A stretch of 64,000 bases of DNA from positions 2,232,001 through 2,296,000 of the forward strand of contig NZ_CP017560.1 in the NCBI RefSeq assembly GCF_001753205.1, given 5' to 3'. A model generated the notes under the pieces. The model worked only from the letters and a program-made list of their open reading frames with translations. It did no database searches and was not told the DNA's origin. The position numbers and the translations under genes are program-made. This DNA is from Sporosarcina ureilytica (lineage in GTDB: Bacteria > Bacillota > Bacilli > Bacillales_A > Planococcaceae). Shown here one piece after another: positions 1 through 6,566 of this stretch. Positions within the stretch are counted from its first letter, which is position 1, and each line of letters starts with the position of its first letter.

Positions 1-832
1 AATAATGGTCAGTCAATGTCGTGATGGATTGGTGGCCGGTTTGCTGTGCGATGGTATGAACATCCGCGCCAGCTTCATGCATGGCGCTCACCTGTGTTTT
101 ACGGAGCTTATACGGCACAAATCCTAACAAACGTTGAATGAGCTTGTAATAGCCCCCCTCGGTGATTTGAGCGCTCTCATAATGCCCCCAACGACTTACA
201 CGGCCAACAAAATAATCATCTGGCTGTAACTTGTACGTTTCTATGTAATCGCGCACGGCTTTCACGGTTTCTTGTGTCAATCGCTTCTGATGCCATTCTT
301 TTTGTTTTTTTAAATACACCGCAACGGATCGGCCAGCCAAATTAAAATCACGTATCTGCATCCGAACCATTTCAGTTGGTCGATTTGCTGTAATTAAATT
401 GACCAGACAAATGGCTTTTTCTCGTGGCTCCATGGCATGCACCATCTCCATGACTTCATGTTTGATTGCTGGTGGTTGTCCTTCTCTTCGGGTTTGTTCT
501 TTGTAGGCTTCCAGTTGGAACACAGCACGTAACTGCGACAACGTTTCTTGCTGTTTTGGTGTTATGTCCAGCTCCAGGGCAACTTCTAAATATTTTTTAA
601 CAGCTGCATACCGGCGCTCAAACGTCGATTTTTTGACCTTTTGCGTCTGGATTGAGTAGGCCAGGTAGTTTAATAGCGCTTCTACGTCTTCGTTTTGCTG
701 CGTTTCCGTACAATAAACGCCAAATAGCCGGATATCACCCGCATAGCGCTCCGGAATCGTCTGCACTTGTTCCAATAAATCAGCTCGTTGCTGCGTGTGC
801 TGCAACTTTTTCAACTGCAATAATTCACCCAT
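1..832 (-). CDS. Tyrosine recombinase / phage-type integrase, 3' end cut by window edge
   Basis: The frame is open from an ATG at 832 to the window edge (277 codons), so the C-terminus is missing. It reads as a site-specific tyrosine recombinase: an N-terminal helical core-binding part of about 130 residues, then the catalytic domain. Visible catalytic candidates are Arg151 (TANRPTEM), Arg244 (YKLRKT, where the usual first His of HxxR is Tyr241), His267 (TGHQS) and Tyr277 (TDHY) at the edge itself. Family knowledge: these enzymes cut and rejoin DNA through a 3'-phosphotyrosine during integration or excision. It does not look like IntI. The nearest plausible substrates in the window are the folded repeats starting about 2.5 kb to the right, but that link is speculative; it could equally serve an element to the left. 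Confidence 0.85.
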   Translation of the reverse strand, partial: MGELLQLKKLQHTQQRADLLEQVQTIPERYAGDIRLFGVYCTETQQNEDVEALLNYLAYSIQTQKVKKSTFERRYAAVKKYLEVALELDITPKQQETLSQLRAVFQLEAYKEQTRREGQPPAIKHEVMEMVHAMEPREKAICLVNLITANRPTEMVRMQIRDFNLAGRSVAVYLKKQKEWHQKRLTQETVKAVRDYIETYKLQPDDYFVGRVSRWGHYESAQITEGGYYKLIQRLLGFVPYKLRKTQVSAMHEAGADVHTIAQQTGHQSITTLTDHY

Positions 833-1085
833 TTTCAAAGCCCCTCACTCTCTTTTTCTACTGATTAATTTCATTGTACAGCTTTCATCAAGTACTGACA
901 ACAAGCCATTGTCGATACTTAATAAGCGTTGTACAAAAGGCTCTTTTTATAAAAGATTCTTGAAAGTACAAATAATGATCGTAAATTGATACATTGGGAA
1001 TAATTTGATGGTAAAATAGAGTTAAGCAGATTGTGAAGGGTTTCCTCTTTTTCGTAGCAATTAGTTATCGAGGGGGAATTAATCT

Positions 1086-1289
1086 GTGAGAAAAAATAAC
1101 AATAACAACTACCAACCAAAAACACCAAAAATCCAAACCTATATGGCTATCGTTGCTACTCTTCCTATGCTGGGAGACGGGATTTGGAGGGTCGGCGGGT
1201 TTTTCTTGTGCGCTTATTTAATTTTAAGTGGACAAGTTGTAACTGCGCTCGCATTTTTACCAATATTTTTAAAGCACTACTTTAACTAA
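1086..1289 (+). CDS. Possible small membrane protein (67 aa)
   Basis: A GTG-start frame lies 9 nt after a GAGGGGG ribosome-binding site. The N-terminus is polar and Asn-rich (about 20 residues), followed by one long or two short hydrophobic segments, the second being VVTALAFLPIFL. I do not recognise a family. It stands alone, followed by a region with stem-loops and a strong terminator. The good Shine-Dalgarno sequence and hydrophobic composition support a real gene, but it is short and could be a chance frame. Confidence 0.4.
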   Translation: MRKNNNNNYQPKTPKIQTYMAIVATLPMLGDGIWRVGGFFLCAYLILSGQVVTALAFLPIFLKHYFN

Positions 1290-1333
1290 AAAAACTAAAA
1301 ATATTATGTGGTTATAGTTCGGGTTAATGCGCG

Positions 1334-1468
1334 CTGTCGTTTAGGCTGGTCCCCGAGCGACAGAGGGACAACAAAGCTATACGAAAAAGGGATATGATAC
1401 CCTGGCATTTGTCCGGATCAATCACATAATGAAAAAGGGTTATCGCCTGGTCCGCGATAACCCTTTTT
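1334..1468 (+). ncRNA. Candidate structured RNA ending in an intrinsic terminator
   Basis: Three consecutive helices can be drawn. A 9-bp stem (with G-U pairs) joins 1334-1342 to 1355-1363 around CTGTCG/CGACAG. A 6-bp stem joins GGACAA at 1366-1371 to TTGTCC at 1409-1414. Last is a perfect 15-bp terminator hairpin at 1432-1468. The order suggests a small RNA or a structured 3' UTR of the preceding small gene. I cannot assign it to a known RNA family. Confidence 0.3.
1432..1468 (+). terminator. Intrinsic terminator (15-bp stem)
   Basis: AAAAAGGGTTATCGC pairs perfectly with GCGATAACCCTTTTT around a 7-nt loop. The A-run on one side and T-run on the other let it work in both directions. Confidence 0.8.
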
Positions 1469-1874
1469 GCTTCGCCGTTATTTAAAGAGTTTTAAGCAAC
1501 TCTGCTCCAAATCCGGCGACAGGCATTTACCACACCTCCAAAAAAGATAATTGAACATTGATTGAACATTACTCTTTGTGAGATTGGTATTTTTGATATT
1601 GAGATGGTCAATTTCTCTAAATTCGCACTATCTCGGTTTGGAATACTCTGTTAAATAACAATAACTTTATATATCTACCAACCATAATTATATCACCCGG
1701 ATAACAGATTTATAAGTCCGAATACCACTTTTAAAAAAATCAACTGAAAAACACTGCCCAAAATGTGGTTTTTCTGGTTCTCTGATGGCGATTATTGCTC
1801 GCAGTGGCGCTTTTCTTCTAGATAAATGTCCTATTTAACTAAATAAAAGTGACGAAAATAGGGAGGTGCCGTCA
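1469..1874. other. Intergenic stretch with a possible zinc-ribbon gene remnant
   Basis: No complete gene is visible. On the plus strand a frame without a start codon (about 1716-1838) reads EKHCPKCGF, then a hydrophobic run, then DKCPI and a stop. A Cys-x2-Cys pair followed by a further Cys resembles a decayed zinc-ribbon protein. A short direct repeat (TTGAACATT) occurs near 1550-1570. The remnant call is weak. Confidence 0.2.
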
Positions 1875-2039
1875 TTGCAGCAAAAGCGTACTGGAAAACG
1901 AATGACACGAAAAGAGTTTCGAGAGGAAAAAGCGAGAAAGAGTCAGAGAGGGCTGATCATCCTTAAGACTGCGTACTATTCAATTAGAACGCTTATCGCT
2001 TTAGTATTTGAGTTACTCAGGTGGTTTTATGACCAATAA
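1875..2039 (+). CDS. Small basic protein, TTG start (54 aa)
   Basis: A TTG codon follows GGGAGGTG by 7 nt and opens a 54-codon frame. The N-terminal half is very basic (KRTGKRMTRKEFREEKARK) and the C-terminal half is hydrophobic (LIALVFELLRWFYDQ). An intrinsic terminator begins 14 nt after the stop, so it looks like a one-gene transcription unit. Short proteins with an MTRKEFREE-like start occur among mobile-element genes of Bacillales, as far as I recall, but I cannot name the family. The tight ribosome-binding site, gene and terminator arrangement is the main support. Confidence 0.5.
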   Translation: MQQKRTGKRMTRKEFREEKARKSQRGLIILKTAYYSIRTLIALVFELLRWFYDQ

Positions 2040-2052
2040 AATGAAGTGTCGC

Positions 2053-2078
2053 GCCATCCCTTTGGGGTGGCTTTTTTA
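2053..2078 (+). terminator. Intrinsic terminator of the 54-aa gene
   Basis: GCCATCCC pairs with GGGGTGGC (one G-U pair) around a TTT loop and is followed by TTTTTT. Confidence 0.8.
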
Positions 2079-2083
2079 TTTTT

Positions 2084-2122
2084 AGACATAAAAATAGACG
2101 GCTGATGATCAGTCAAGCCGTC
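2084..2122 (-). terminator. Probable minus-strand terminator
   Basis: GACGGCT and AGCCGTC arms surround a 12-nt loop; read on the minus strand the hairpin is followed by TATTTTTATG. It is back to back with the plus-strand terminator and may end transcription coming leftwards from the accessory array. Confidence 0.5.
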
Positions 2123-2631
2123 CCCGTCTTACAGCGTAAAACGTACTGGATTTTAAATAAGTGTTTCCACCTTCAATTTAAAGCATGAATCGGTTGGTTG
2201 TCAAGACCAACTTTCTTAACGGGCAAGCATCTTATCTTATGTTCTCAACCGACAAATCATCACGATAAATTGAGGGTACTCTTAGACTTCCCTAAAATAT
2301 CAAGGATATAACATCGTTATTCTGCTTTTTCTACAGCAATCCAGGAAGGTTGAATTTTTTGGTGGGGCTGGTGGAATTGTAGAGACTTCCCCTTGCCGGG
2401 AAACCAACAATGATCCAATTAGGGGTCTCACCAACATTTAGCGGAAAACATACGCTAAGCAAAATTCGACAAGCAAATTCATAGAATTTTATACGCCAAG
2501 GCATTAAGGATGTTCAAAAACCTATTGTTATAGTCTTTATTGGACATTGATTATTTAATGGGTTATTGAACAATTCCAGAAGAGGAAAATCATATAAACC
2601 ATTTAATCATGGGGTGTTCAGCAACTCAGGG
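2123..2631. other. Gene-free stretch with a long inverted repeat arm
   Basis: No convincing coding frame on either strand. The arm at 2440-2459 is an inverted copy (19 of 20 bases) of 2648-2667, the last codons of the next gene. A poorly conserved sequence around 2512-2575 might be a decayed copy of the array repeat, but I would not count it. Confidence 0.4.
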
Positions 2632-2667
2632 TTATCTGAACAAATTCCTTAGCGTATGTTTTTCGCT
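2440..2667. repeat. 20-bp inverted repeat pair, arms 188 bp apart
   Basis: The arms are 2440-2459 and 2648-2667, both containing AACATACGCTAAG or its complement. The right arm encodes part of the C-terminus of the HEPN-like gene, so the left arm is an inverted duplication of gene sequence. It may be a rearrangement scar. Confidence 0.6.
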
Positions 2668-3330
2668 TTTCGTTGGTAGGACTCCAGTTTGGTATAACCT
2701 AGCCATACAGCCATTATAATCATTTATTACTTTAAAAACCGGAAATTTTTCAGGGGCTTGTTTCAGGTCTTTCATAACATCTTTTTGCCAGTTATAATTG
2801 TTAGAAATAAGAGAATCTCTTACAAAATATAAAGTTATATCTTTTTTATTTTCGTTTGTAAAAGAACTACTTATAGATCCAATCGGGAAACCATAATGCT
2901 GGGTGAAATTTCTTAAATGATATAAAAATCGATATGAAAAGTTCTCAGTAAATTCTTTTTTAGTGGCTGTTTTCCATTCTTTAAATTCATTGGAATCCTC
3001 ACCACAAGCTACTTTAATGTTCTTCTCGGACAATTCAATAAATAATTTCGCACTTGATAAATAATTAATTGTGAGTCTATTAGCAGTCCTCCCTACTCTT
3101 CTAATACTTTCGGCGTTATGCTTTGTTTGTTTTTCTTCCTTATCAAGATATTGTGTTAAATCTAAATAGTTATCTGTTACCATTTGAAAAAGAGTTTTAT
3201 ACTTATCGTAATTCGATAAAGATAAAGAACATCTATCAATTATTGCTAATTCTGAAGAAGATAAAACGCCTTCAACGTTAAATATCTTTTCTCCATTAGC
3301 TAATTTGTAAACGGCTAATGATTTAATCAT
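2632..3330 (-). CDS. HEPN-like hypothetical protein (232 aa)
   Basis: Unrecognised family. It is mostly helical in character, without signal peptide or membrane segment, and has an R-N-F-T-Q-H stretch at residues 140-145. That matches the R-x4-6-H signature (often RN at the start) of HEPN ribonuclease domains, found in toxins, abortive-infection proteins and CRISPR effectors. The match is a motif only; function is inference. The ATG has a good AAGGAG-type site, and the array repeat begins 29 bp upstream. It is the last gene at the left end of the single-gene array, and its 3' end is duplicated in inverted form about 190 bp downstream. Confidence 0.6.
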   Translation of the reverse strand: MIKSLAVYKLANGEKIFNVEGVLSSSELAIIDRCSLSLSNYDKYKTLFQMVTDNYLDLTQYLDKEEKQTKHNAESIRRVGRTANRLTINYLSSAKLFIELSEKNIKVACGEDSNEFKEWKTATKKEFTENFSYRFLYHLRNFTQHYGFPIGSISSSFTNENKKDITLYFVRDSLISNNYNWQKDVMKDLKQAPEKFPVFKVINDYNGCMARLYQTGVLPTKSEKHTLRNLFR

Positions 3331-3358
3331 TAATTTTGCTCCTTCTTCTTATCCTACA

Positions 3359-3413
3359 ATATGGCCCGTTTCTGCAATACAGGGCGCTGATCTTTATTCA
3401 AGAAGGCACTCGT
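3359..3413 (-). repeat. Array repeat copy 1
   Basis: Starts ATGGCCCGTTTCTGCAATAC. It has the GGCCC...GGGC first hairpin and the GGCGC...GGCAC second hairpin. It separates the HEPN-like gene from the reductase gene; the reductase stop is 44 bp away. Confidence 0.75.
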
Positions 3414-3457
3414 TAGTTGTAGTAATGAATTTATAGTCTGGTATTCCCAAATGATAT

Positions 3458-4027
3458 TTAATTTCTGTTTGTATGGTATATTAGTTGAACAATACCGGAA
3501 GAAAAAGTCCTTGTATCCATCAATTTTAAATTCAATCTTTGCTTTATATCAACAAATAACGGCCTACCTTCTCCCAATACTACGGGGTGAACAGATAATC
3601 TAAACTCATCAACAAGCCCTAAATCAATAAATGTCGTGATAAGACCTGCCCCGCCGTATAACCATATGTCTTTACCAGGATTATTCTTTAACTTATTTAC
3701 TTCCTCTGGAATATTTTCATTTACAAATATTGCTTTACTGTCAGACCCTTTTTCTGTTTTAGAAAACACATATTTTTCCTTGCTGTGAACCAATTCCCAC
3801 ATTTCTTTTTCATCATCAGTAGCCTCAGTTGTTGGAGTATATTGTCCCCATAAATCGTAACTTTTTCTTCCATACAATATTGTATCAATTTGATTTAGGA
3901 AATTAGGAAATTCCATTTCAGGATCCATTATGCACCAATCAACTTCACCATTTTTCCCTTCAATAAATCCGTCTAACGTAACAGCTAAATCTAAAATTAC
4001 TTTTCTTGTTACTACTTCATTGGACAT
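3458..4027 (-). CDS. RibD-C / dihydrofolate-reductase-like oxidoreductase (189 aa)
   Basis: The sequence shows the family pattern: LDLAVTLDGFIEG at the N-terminus, TILYGRKSYDLW in the middle, DIWLYGGAGLITTFIDLGLVD, and SVHPVVLGEGRPLF near the end. These match the RibD C-terminal / DHFR-like fold typified by B. subtilis YyaP/YwjB. Such proteins bind NADPH; substrates are mostly unknown, and this is not the essential folA. Two adjacent ATGs (4030 and 4027) follow AAAGGAGG; the second has better spacing. Repeat copy 2 starts 26 bp upstream, leaving little room for a promoter. Confidence 0.8.
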   Translation of the reverse strand: MSNEVVTRKVILDLAVTLDGFIEGKNGEVDWCIMDPEMEFPNFLNQIDTILYGRKSYDLWGQYTPTTEATDDEKEMWELVHSKEKYVFSKTEKGSDSKAIFVNENIPEEVNKLKNNPGKDIWLYGGAGLITTFIDLGLVDEFRLSVHPVVLGEGRPLFVDIKQRLNLKLMDTRTFSSGIVQLIYHTNRN

Positions 4028-4052
4028 CATTTTTCCTCCTTTAGTTGGTCAA

Positions 4053-4112
4053 TAATCTGGCCCGATTGCAGAATGGGCGCGAATCCATCTTCAAGAATTG
4101 CACCCTATTGCT
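4053..4112 (-). repeat. Array repeat copy 2
   Basis: Contains GGCCCGATTGCAGAATGGGC (first hairpin, GCCC-ATT / AAT-GGGC) and then GGCGCGAATCC...AATTGCACC. Its right end lies 3 bp from the stop codon of the small membrane protein gene. Confidence 0.85.
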
Positions 4113-4115
4113 GAC

Positions 4116-4292
4116 TTAATCTTGAACGTAATCCCTTTTAAATTTTCTATGTAAATATATATAAAACAAAGAAACCGCTATACCTATTATCCCTAATACA
4201 TTTACTGCCGTTGTAGAATAGCTGCTAACCATAACTATCGCAATAAATAATATCACTAAGAGTACTTGGGTAGCTTTATATATTCTTTTCAT
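4116..4292 (-). CDS. Small membrane protein (58 aa)
   Basis: Starting at the ATG preceded by GAGGGGG at 9 nt, the product has a basic N-terminus (MKRIYKATQ), a hydrophobic segment (VLLVILFIAIVMV), a second one (VLGIIGIAVSLFYIYL) and a basic tail (HRKFKRDYVQD). Two transmembrane helices are therefore likely. No family is recognised. A longer in-frame start would run into the repeat and lacks a ribosome-binding site. The gene is bounded by repeats on both sides, its stop 3 bp from copy 2. Confidence 0.6.
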   Translation of the reverse strand: MKRIYKATQVLLVILFIAIVMVSSYSTTAVNVLGIIGIAVSLFYIYLHRKFKRDYVQD

Positions 4293-4320
4293 TACTTTTC
4301 CCCCTCGTAGTGTATGTAGT

Positions 4321-4383
4321 AATTTGGCCCGATTGCAGTACAGACGCAATCGCTTGTATAACAATCGCGCCCGATTCTTGAAC
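4321..4383 (-). repeat. Array repeat copy 3
   Basis: TTGGCCCGATTGCAG, then GACGCAATCG...AATCGCGCCCGATT and CTTGAA. The stop codon of the neighbouring lipoprotein gene begins at the very next base. Confidence 0.85.
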
Positions 4384-4812
4384 TTACGGCTTTATAGTTT
4401 TTCTTAATTCTTGCGTTACCTCTTTGGATGTAAAATATACTTTATCTTCGTAACCGATGTAGAAAAATGCACTTTTCTCTTCCTCTTCACCTAAATAAAA
4501 CTGTAATAAATAATTATCATCTTTATCATCAGTAATAATTAAATCATAATTAACACCTTCTAGCTTTACCTTCTCCCTTTTGGCATTAGTAAAAGCCTTT
4601 TTGAAAGCATCTAATTCCTCCGAATTCTCGAAAGTCATTGCGGATTCATCACTTATCTTTCCGTACACTTTTGCCTTAGAAATAGAGATCGCCTTTATAT
4701 CACTAACATCATCCATCATTATTTCATTTTCTGATTGACACCCAGCTAATAACATAGCTAAGAAGAGCAATGTTGAAATCACAAAAATAGATCTTCTTCT
4801 CAATTTATCCAC
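4384..4812 (-). CDS. Predicted lipoprotein (142 aa)
   Basis: A basic start (MDKLRRRS), a hydrophobic stretch and a lipobox LLAGC with Cys near residue 25 indicate a lipid-anchored extracytoplasmic protein. The mature part is hydrophilic and contains MTFENSEELDAFKKAFTNAK, close to VTFTDKKAIKQFKKTFSSAK in the broken neighbour at 4885-5262. The two are paralogues, resembling YhfM-like lipoproteins in my judgement. Function unknown. It starts 28 bp from repeat copy 4, and its stop abuts copy 3. Confidence 0.75.
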   Translation of the reverse strand: MDKLRRRSIFVISTLLFLAMLLAGCQSENEIMMDDVSDIKAISISKAKVYGKISDESAMTFENSEELDAFKKAFTNAKREKVKLEGVNYDLIITDDKDDNYLLQFYLGEEEEKSAFFYIGYEDKVYFTSKEVTQELRKTIKP

Positions 4813-4839
4813 CTCTTATATTTTCACGCCTTGTGCCGT

Positions 4840-4890
4840 AAAATGGCCCTATTCTGGCACAAGATTATTCAATTGTCGCGCCCGTTAACG
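4840..4890 (-). repeat. Array repeat copy 4
   Basis: AAATGGCCCTATTCTGGCAC, then a second hairpin with different sequence but kept pairing (GGC-ACAA / TTGT...GCC) and CGCGCCCGTTAACGG. It overlaps the end of the adjacent lipoprotein pseudogene frame. Confidence 0.75.
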
Positions 4891-5262
4891 GAAAAGGTTG
4901 TTTATATTTTCAACTGACTTATCTTTTAAAGAATATATAATGTGTGTATTTTCGACATCCATTATTGTTCCATGATCTTGACTTAACCAAAGAAAGAATG
5001 ATTTCTAACCCAATTCCACTTTATACTGCGGATCTGCCATATCCACTACACCTGGTTGCTTTTTAGCACTACTAAAAGTCTTTTTAAATTGCTTAATCGC
5101 TTTTTTATCTGTAAAGGTAACCAAGGAATCCCCTCTAACTTCAGAAAAGCTTTCCATCTCATAGACATTAACTTTCTTGACCTCTTTAATTCCTTTGCTA
5201 CAACCACTTAGAGATGCTAAAAAAGCAAATAGAAGAATGGATATAAATAAATATTTTTTCAT
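4885..5262 (-). pseudogene. YhfM-like lipoprotein gene interrupted by an amber stop
   Basis: The first 85 codons encode a lipoprotein (MKKYLFISILLFAFL, lipobox LSGC) paralogous to the gene to its left. A TAG at 5005-5007 stops the frame, but the same frame then continues with KSFFLWLSQDHGTIMDVEN and VENINNLFR to TAA at 4885-4887, inside repeat copy 4. Other stop codons in the array also abut a repeat, so 125 residues is the likely original length. One substitution (for example AAG to TAG) explains the break. The 85-aa product may still be made. Function unknown. Confidence 0.75.
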
Positions 5263-5325
5263 GAAACCTCCCCCTTATTGAAGTTTGTCGGGATTTCATA
5301 TAAAAAGTTTCATATGCATTTAACA

Positions 5326-5384
5326 ATATGGCCCTGTTACTGAATAGGCGCTAATCCTTATTAAAGAATTGCACCCATTAGCTG
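5326..5384 (-). repeat. Array repeat copy 5
   Basis: ATGGCCCTGTTACTGAATAGG, then CGCTAATCCTTATTAAAG and AATTGCACCC. Very similar to copy 11, 3.6 kb away. The end is 17 bp from the stop of the next gene. Confidence 0.85.
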
Positions 5385-5400
5385 AAGAAAAACTAAGTTG

Positions 5401-5631
5401 TTATTGTTTTTTCACTGAAGTTATCTTAGTTAGAAAAAAAGAAATTGCTAAAGAAATGAATCCAAATATAAAGACGTTTAGCCAAGATATTTCTAGATTG
5501 AAAGGAGATATTTCATCCATATTAAAAGTGTATAAGGACCACCATTCATCCCCTGTCGATAGAAATGAAGCAGCAAACAACCAAACACCAAATAACAAAA
5601 CAGCATTTACAAGCCAAAGAACTATTTTCAT
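5401..5631 (-). CDS. Small two-helix membrane protein (76 aa)
   Basis: Hydrophobic segments IVLWLVNAVLLFGVWLFAA (N-terminal) and WLNVFIFGFISLAISFFL (C-terminal) flank a polar acidic loop; the tail is basic (KITSVKKQ). Two membrane helices are likely. No family recognised. The ATG has a GGAGAG-type site. It is one of the single-gene units: repeat copy 5 lies at its 3' end and copy 6 lies 59 bp upstream of its start. An opposite-strand frame over the same bases is a shadow. Confidence 0.6.
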   Translation of the reverse strand: MKIVLWLVNAVLLFGVWLFAASFLSTGDEWWSLYTFNMDEISPFNLEISWLNVFIFGFISLAISFFLTKITSVKKQ

Positions 5632-5689
5632 GTTTCACTCTCCAATTTAGCCGCTTTATATTTAATTCATTTTGGCATTGTTGTTAAAC

Positions 5690-5752
5690 GAAATGGTCCT
5701 ATTGCAGAACGGACGCAGATTGGTTTTATCGCAATCGCGCCCGTTTATTGAA
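5690..5752 (-). repeat. Array repeat copy 6
   Basis: AAATGGTCCTATTGCAGAAC, GGACGCAGATT...GCAATCGCGCCC. In the first hairpin GCCC/GGGC has become GTCC/GGAC on both sides, a compensatory change. Confidence 0.85.
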
Positions 5753-5789
5753 GTTGCCTCTAATCATTATATAAATTTTTGAAGGAGCC

Positions 5790-6326
5790 TTATTGGATAG
5801 GCATGAATGCTACTTGCCAAATTCCATCATCATTTTTTATCATCTGGAACCCGCTTATTCCTTCACCCGAATCATACTCAATGTAACCTTCATAATCACT
5901 TATTTGAATAAATTCACCCTTACCAATATTGTTGAAAAGTTTCCTGTTCTGTTCAATTGTGCCTCTGTCTGATTCGGGAATTGATTGGTCTTCCTCTTTA
6001 GACCATTGAACTGCCTCTTCCCTATCGGTATACAATGCATATTGAACTTCATATTTTTTATCTAAAATAGCTTGAACATACATTTTTGCAACACTTTTTG
6101 GCTTTAATCCTTTCAAATGCTCCAAATTTAAATCCTTTGTAAAGCTGGCATAGCGCTCTTCCTCGTCAGGTGACAATTCAACAACAGGTAATTCATCATG
6201 AACAACAACGTTTTCTTTTTTGGTAGTTAGTTTTTCACCGACTTGTTCTTCACTATTATCAGCTGTACATGCTGCCAAGAGTAATGCTCCACTTGAGAGC
6301 AATGCAATAAGTCTCTTATTGAACAT
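5790..6326 (-). CDS. Predicted lipoprotein (178 aa)
   Basis: Signal MFNKRLIALLSSGALLLAAC with lipobox LAAC (Cys20) indicates a lipid-anchored surface protein. The mature part starts with an acidic linker and then a soluble domain. The latter part (QYALYTDREEAVQW, and GFQMIKNDDGIWQVAFMPIQ at the C-terminus) resembles small NTF2-like or DUF4878-type lipoprotein domains, which is a weak impression. Function unknown. The start codon lies 4 bp after the end of the NUDIX-like remnant frame, and a partial repeat sits 24 bp upstream. Confidence 0.7.
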   Translation of the reverse strand: MFNKRLIALLSSGALLLAACTADNSEEQVGEKLTTKKENVVVHDELPVVELSPDEEERYASFTKDLNLEHLKGLKPKSVAKMYVQAILDKKYEVQYALYTDREEAVQWSKEEDQSIPESDRGTIEQNRKLFNNIGKGEFIQISDYEGYIEYDSGEGISGFQMIKNDDGIWQVAFMPIQ

Positions 6327-6329
6327 ACT

Positions 6330-6560
6330 TTAATCCCTCACTCTACAATTTTCGCGCCTGATTGAGGAAAACAGATTCCTTACTAACTTTTTACATTCGA
6401 AATAGTAATCAATTGACCTTTTATCCTTATCATTTAATTTGTCCGGCAACTCATCAGGAAGGAAATATTGCATTTTTTCAGACTCACTATAGTCAATTCT
6501 CATATCGCCACTTACGTTTTTGGTATAATAAACAGCGGTTGCCGAATATAAGGGAAAACA
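6330..6560 (-). pseudogene. C-terminal remnant of a NUDIX-hydrolase-like gene
   Basis: A frame without a start codon follows a stop just past the methyltransferase gene. It reads YSATAVYYTKNVSGD, then YSESEKMQYFLPDELPD and then IDYYFECKK, the usual C-terminal third of NUDIX hydrolases (a strand, the 'E...FF..DELP' segment, a final helix). The NUDIX box and N-terminus are missing. The 5' end is fused 6 bp downstream of the methyltransferase stop, so a deletion has removed the repeat and the front of this gene. The open frame runs on through a partial repeat to 6330. Confidence 0.6.
6350..6370 (-). repeat. Array repeat, partial copy 7 (3' half)
   Basis: TTTTCGCGCCTGATTGAGGA matches the GCGCCCGATTGTTGAA end of the consensus. 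The GGCCC half is not visible. Confidence 0.5.
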
Positions 6561-6566
6561 CTAAGG

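Noticed and set aside
652-864. Plus-strand frame opposite the integrase
   Set aside because: Antisense shadow of a clearly conserved tyrosine recombinase frame.
2330-2470. Structured RNA around GAGACCCC...GGGGAAGTCTC
   Set aside because: Only one weak helix could be drawn and no terminator or promoter accompanies it.
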